From: Plantago major
Lineage: Eukaryota; Streptophyta; Magnoliopsida; Lamiales; Plantaginaceae
DNA: 64,000 nt
Reading direction: 5' to 3'
NCBI GenBank assembly: GCA_026545765.1
Contig: CM048841.1
Location: 27,780,731-27,844,730 of the forward strand
Below the pieces are notes generated by a model. It saw only the letters and a program-made list of their open reading frames with translations. It ran no database searches and was not told where the DNA came from. A program made the translations under genes and the position numbers. Shown one piece after another: positions 58,005 through 64,000 of this stretch (within the stretch, counting starts at the first letter, position 1; each line of letters opens with the position of its first letter).

Positions 58005-58601
58005 GTGAAGTATGACAATGATTCCTCTGTCTACAGGTGCATCAATCAGAAAAATGGCTATTGGATTCTGGAACTTAAGCATCTATTGGTAAATTCAAGA
58101 TTTCTAGAACCAATCCATAAACAACTTATGGCATGGAGAAAGGATAAGCCAATCTTGATCAACACCAATCACATTAAAGCCTGGTTGGATTTTGAAGTTG
58201 TCAAGAGAACTGAAGCCATGAAGAAGGACCTCTCTGATGAATGTCCATATGGAAAGCCAGATGATGTGCACAGAATTCTGAACATTACAGGAACAGGCAC
58301 AAGAGAAAGACTCGCTGTGGAACCCTATGAGTCGTTCTATCTGACAGAAGATCAATACAAGGGTGACATCAGATATCTGAAGATTATCTACGATTATTTC
58401 AAACTCTCAGATATCAGAATAGAGCATGCCTGGAAGTGGGGAAAGTACCTATGGGTCAAGCATTTTGCCAAGAAAAATCCTACCAAAACCTATAAAGAGG
58501 TCTGTGGATTTGCCAGAGACACAGAGATGCTCGTCAGAACTCTTCTCTATGATTATTTTGATGACATCAAAAGGTTTGGAGATAGAAAATTTGCAGACTG
58601 A
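58005..58601 (+). pseudogene. Extra ORF 4, C-terminal domain of the env-like region
   Basis: A 198-codon open frame from M-K-Y-D-N-D-S-S-V-Y to F-G-D-R-K-F-A-D, with no break. It contains H-A-W-K-W-G-K-Y-L-W-V-K-H-F-A-K-K, which resembles the W-G-K-Y block in extra ORF 1. Predicted to be soluble and helical; no signal peptide or membrane span is visible. I do not recognise the family. It is the best preserved piece of the extra region. Confidence 0.55.
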
Positions 58602-58966
58602 TCCACAGAAACACTATTGAAGACTTGAAGAGTTGAAAACTAGTTTATTAGGATGTTTACTTGGAGCTTGGTTACTCCTGTTGTCCTAATTTACTATGTA
58701 GTTTTTGTATTTTTGCTGACTGAGCTTAACTGTTTTATGTATTGAAGTAATCTGTAATCTTTAGTTGTAACTTATCTGAAGAACTTACTCTCAGATAGTA
58801 TTCTATAAAAGATAACTTGTCAGCAAAGATCACACCTTGTGATTTGGTTGATGTTTACTTTCTGCACTTAATTATATGAATTGAAAGATCATAAGAAATG
58901 ATTAAGTGGTGGATTGTTTCCTCATCCAGATTTGTAATAGGTAAAGATAGTCATCGTTGACTGATC

Positions 58967-58980
58967 AAAAAGGGGGAAAT
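58967..58980 (+). other. Polypurine tract of the SIRE-like element
   Basis: AAAAAGGGGGAAAT lies directly before the 3' LTR, the expected plus-strand primer. Confidence 0.85.
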
Positions 58981-58981
58981 T

Positions 58982-60700
58982 TGTTGGGAAATTTCTTGAG
59001 AAATTTGTTAGGAATTTTGTTAGATATTTTGTTAAGAATATCTGTTTAGTTTTGATCAGCAACATGATGACTTATCTTAGTCTCAGAAAGGTGATTAGTA
59101 CTCTTGGTTCACTTGAACATTGTAAAAGAGGAAACCCACTAAGTATGATAGTCTAGTTAATCTTGTATAGGATGTTAGGTCTCAAAATGTAATTTTTATT
59201 TTATGAAGAGAAGACCAAGAAGAAGACATCCAAGCAGAACAAGCTCAACGACATTGAAGACTTGATGAAACTGCGCAAGATTACTGAAACTGTTGTTCAG
59301 ATATCTTAGCCAGATATCTTGAAGACACGAATAGTTTCAAACAAACTGTGTCACCAGAGATATCTGAGAAATAAGAGACATATCTGAAAACAAGGAAAGT
59401 GTCCACAGATATCTATTCTCAGATACCTTGAGCTTTAACCACATTTCTGAAAAAGAAATATTTATTGCAAACAAAAGTTGTTTTCAATAAATACAAGTGG
59501 TATCTAAAGATTGAAGATAAGGACGTGCAAAGAATCAGATAACACTAGTCTCTGATACAAAGCATAGTTCCGTTGACACTACAGGACAAAAGTATAGTAC
59601 AATGCATTTAATGCACGGACAGAGATGTCTGAATAAAAGCAACGGCAGCTTCTGAGAAGAAGACAAAACCTGCTACAGTACTATACACAGATATCAATAG
59701 TTTGAATTTGAGCCTAACGGATACTATTCAAACGGCACTCAAATTCATCTATAAATATCAACACTTAGACTGCTTGAGAGAACACACGACACTACACCAC
59801 ACAGAAATCTGAACATCTTACTCTCTCAAAGCAACTTACTTACTCAAAAAGCTTTCTGTTGCGACCAAAGCTTTTGATCTTAAGTAAACACTGAAGTTCT
59901 AAGTGTCCTGATCCTAAACAAGCAAAGCTATCTGTGAAGGAGTTGAATCAAAAGATCAACTATCTGAGATTCATTCTCTTGAACAGATATCATAAGACTT
60001 GGTCGATAAATCGAACAAGATACCATACGCTGTAAAGTGTATTAAGTAACTTGGTTCACAAAGCTATCTGATTAACTGAAAAGTTATTAAGAAGCTCATC
60101 TGACAACTCAAACCAAAACCAACACCATAACTGGCGTGGAGTACAGGAAGTACTTAGTTTGAAAAATCAGGGAATAACTCCAAGGTTACCGGAGTATAGG
60201 AAGTACTTGATTTGGGAAACTAAGGAATAACTCCAAAGTTATTGAGTATAGGAAGTACTTAGCTTGGGAAGCTAGGGAATAACTCAAAGGTTTCTGAGTA
60301 TAGGAAGTACTTGGCTGTGAAAGCCGGGGAACAACTCAGGGGGAACATTTGGTTGGGAACCAATTGTTTAAGAATCTTAGAATTGGATTATTGTAAGGAG
60401 AACTCAATTATCTGTTCTAGTGAATTCTAGGTCTTTGATAGACCGAAGTGGATTAGTTGGAGGATTACGCCGCCTCCAGATACCACTATACTTGTTGTGT
60501 TATTTACCTTTCTGTATTTACATTTTAGCAACACACACACACATTTTAACTGTTTCTGCACTTATCTTTATTAAGTCTTCCGCGCACTGATTCTAAGTAT
60601 CAGATATCTGAGAAATAGTTTTTATCGACAAAATTTTTAAAAGACTATTCACCCCCCCCCCCCCCTCTAGTCTTTTACTTTGCCGTTATCTGGACCAACA
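58982..60700 (+). repeat. 3' LTR of the SIRE-like element
   Basis: It matches the 5' LTR over its whole length with roughly 2-3% differences by eye, including a cluster near 59668-59680. It has only one TGTTGGGAAATT at its start, a 13-base C run near 60653-60665, and four 52-bp repeats at about 60139-60345. It ends CCAACA, followed by GGTTG. Confidence 0.93.
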
Positions 60701-60890
60701 GGTTGCAATTGAATATTACGTCCAAAAAAGAAAATGGCGGGCGTCAAACTTCTTGGATGAAAAAGAATAGAATGAATTAGATTAATTAAATAATTGGAAT
60801 CATTTGGAAGGGAATCTCTGGCTCAACAATGCACAAATATCATCCAGGTATATAGTATCATATATGTGTGATTTGTATCGCAAAAAAAAT

Positions 60891-60958
60891 GCGGATATAG
60901 TTTAGTGGTAAAATTTCTCTTTGTATCGAAGATGTGGGTTCGATTCCCACTATCCGCC
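60891..60958 (+). pseudogene. trnG-GCC: Plastid trnG-GCC relic
   Basis: Acceptor and D arm (GCGGATATAGTTTAGTGGTA) and T arm (GGTTCGATTCCCAC) are clear. The anticodon arm reads TTCTCTTTGTATCGAAGATG instead of the usual stem with GCC, and the gene is about three bases short. It can no longer be a glycine tRNA. Confidence 0.88.
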
Positions 60959-61174
60959 CAAAATGACGTTTTTTTGTAATTTAAACTGGTAAGGTGGTAA
61001 GGATAGCGTCTAGTTGTTTGGGATAGTTTAGTGAGTCTTGCCCTCCTTTTTCCTACCACCCCCTCGGTCTTATTACTAGTTAAGATTCAGAAAGCCAAAC
61101 CCACCATTTTTGTTTTGGATAATTCGACTCTTTTTCTATATTTCTATAGATAGCTTCTATATTTCTATAGATGT

Positions 61175-61247
61175 TGCGGAGACAGGATTTCAATCCGTGA
61201 GCTCAAGGTTTTGAGCCTTGCGAGCTACCAAACTGCTCTACTCCGCG
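61175..61247 (-). pseudogene. trnfM-CAU: Plastid trnfM-CAU relic
   Basis: The minus strand carries the initiator tRNA between trnG and rps14. GAGCTACCAAACTGCTCTA and the T arm are recognisable. The anticodon position reads CAA (plus-strand TTG in GGTTTTGAGCC) where CAU is expected. Confidence 0.85.
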
Positions 61248-61411
61248 CCAAAGAGATGAAGTCAAAACTAATAGACAAACAAGTATTGAATGTGCCCCTT
61301 TAGCCTATCTGTACAAATAGAATAGTACATTTATACAGAATGGTAAAGAGGCACTTTATGATCATCGACCATAGAAATAAAAATGAACGAAATGAAATGA
61401 AAGGTTAATCC

Positions 61412-61714
61412 TTACCAACTTGATCTTGTTGCTCCTGGCAATAAACATGCATAAACCATTTCACGAAGTATGTGTCCGGATAGTTCAAAATCTCGATAGT
61501 TGGCTCTAGGTCTTCCGGTCGAAAGACAACGGCGACGAAGGCGTGTGGGTGCACTATTCCGTGGTGGAGAATGTAACTTTCCATAAATTTTCCATTTGTC
61601 ACTCAACGATGGAATTTTGCTTATTTCTTTTTTTGAGGATCGACGAATCAAATGATATTTCTGTTCCAACTTTTGTCTCTCCTACTCCCTCTGAATCAAA
61701 CTTTTCTTTGCCAT
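61412..61714 (-). pseudogene. rps14: Plastid rps14 relic
   Basis: The minus strand from ATG at 61712-61714 to 61412 gives the full 100-codon length of plastid ribosomal protein S14. It starts M-A-K-K-S-L-I-Q-R-E and then has a TAG where a Lys codon is usual. After it the frame is open: [11 protein letters not shown] to [10 protein letters not shown]. One nonsense change therefore inactivates an otherwise well kept gene. Confidence 0.93.
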
Positions 61715-61832
61715 AGTGGTTCAGGTCCTATTAGTATTCATGCTACAAGTCGAATCCTAGATGTAGAAATATAAAAAGTCGGGCCTTCTCTCCATCGAAA
61801 GAATGAGATTCTTGTGGGTCCCATTACAAAAA

Positions 61833-64000
<2,168 letters not shown>

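Larger units (their letters stand above)
44528..60700 (+). mobile_element. Ty1/Copia SIRE/Maximus-like retrotransposon (16.2 kb) in the NUPT
   Basis: LTRs of about 1.72 kb (44528-46255 and 58982-60700) with ends TGTTGG and CCAACA flank an initiator-Met-type primer site, a long gag, Copia pol and a 5.5-kb extra region. The target duplication GGTTG lies at 44523-44527 and 60701-60705. Long LTRs, long coiled-coil gag and extra sequence after pol are traits of the SIRE/Maximus lineage. Pol is broken in many places, although the LTRs differ by only about 2-3% by eye. Confidence 0.93.

Noticed and set aside
53050-58601. Calling the extra region a retroviral envelope
   Set aside because: Position after pol is suggestive for SIRE-type elements, but no signal peptide, cleavage site or membrane anchor is visible.

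Overview
The window is nuclear DNA of a flowering plant, probably a eudicot. Three things show this: plant LTR retrotransposons of the Tat (Ty3/Gypsy), Tork-like and SIRE/Maximus-like (Ty1/Copia) groups; intron-containing plant genes (a receptor-like cytoplasmic kinase and a DUF716 membrane protein); and a decayed stretch of chloroplast genome lodged in the chromosome. I cannot name the species. Most of the 64 kb is mobile DNA. Only two intact protein-coding host genes and one microRNA gene are supported.

Layout. 1-11951: the 3' part of a decayed Ty3/Gypsy Tat element with gag, protease, reverse transcriptase, RNase H, second RNase H and integrase remnants, a block of antisense reading frames, a polypurine tract and the 3' LTR. 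13518-18894: a complete but broken Ty1/Copia element with two LTRs and an AAATT target duplication. 18956-19640: a hAT-type MITE (8-bp target duplication) with a Stowaway MITE nested in it. 19660-20710: a duplicate of the promoter, first exon and part of intron 1 of the kinase gene. 21149-21796: a Mutator-type MITE (9-bp target duplication). 22015-23340: an AT-rich block of diffuse repeats. 24250-28363: a DUF716 gene whose 5' region carries an antisense LINE fragment. 28806-29830: an internally deleted PIF/Harbinger element. 31438-34127: the six-exon kinase gene. 36085-36190: a MIR171 hairpin on the minus strand. 40019-40760: a truncated Copia element (5' LTR, primer site, gag start).

41322-64000: a nuclear plastid insertion (NUPT) collinear with the usual plastome order psbD-psbC-trnS-psbZ-trnG-trnfM-rps14-psaB. 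All its genes are broken. It is split by a 250-bp Stowaway MITE inside psbZ and by a 16.2-kb SIRE/Maximus-like Copia element (44528-60700, target duplication GGTTG). That element carries a 5.5-kb extra region after pol with coiled-coil reading frames and a row of short introns.

The nesting gives an order of events: the plastid DNA arrived first, then the MITE and the large Copia element landed in it. By eye, LTR divergence is about 2-3% for the large Copia element and about 4% for the one at 13.5 kb. None of the retroelements looks able to make its own proteins as read here. Some single-base frameshifts could also be assembly errors.
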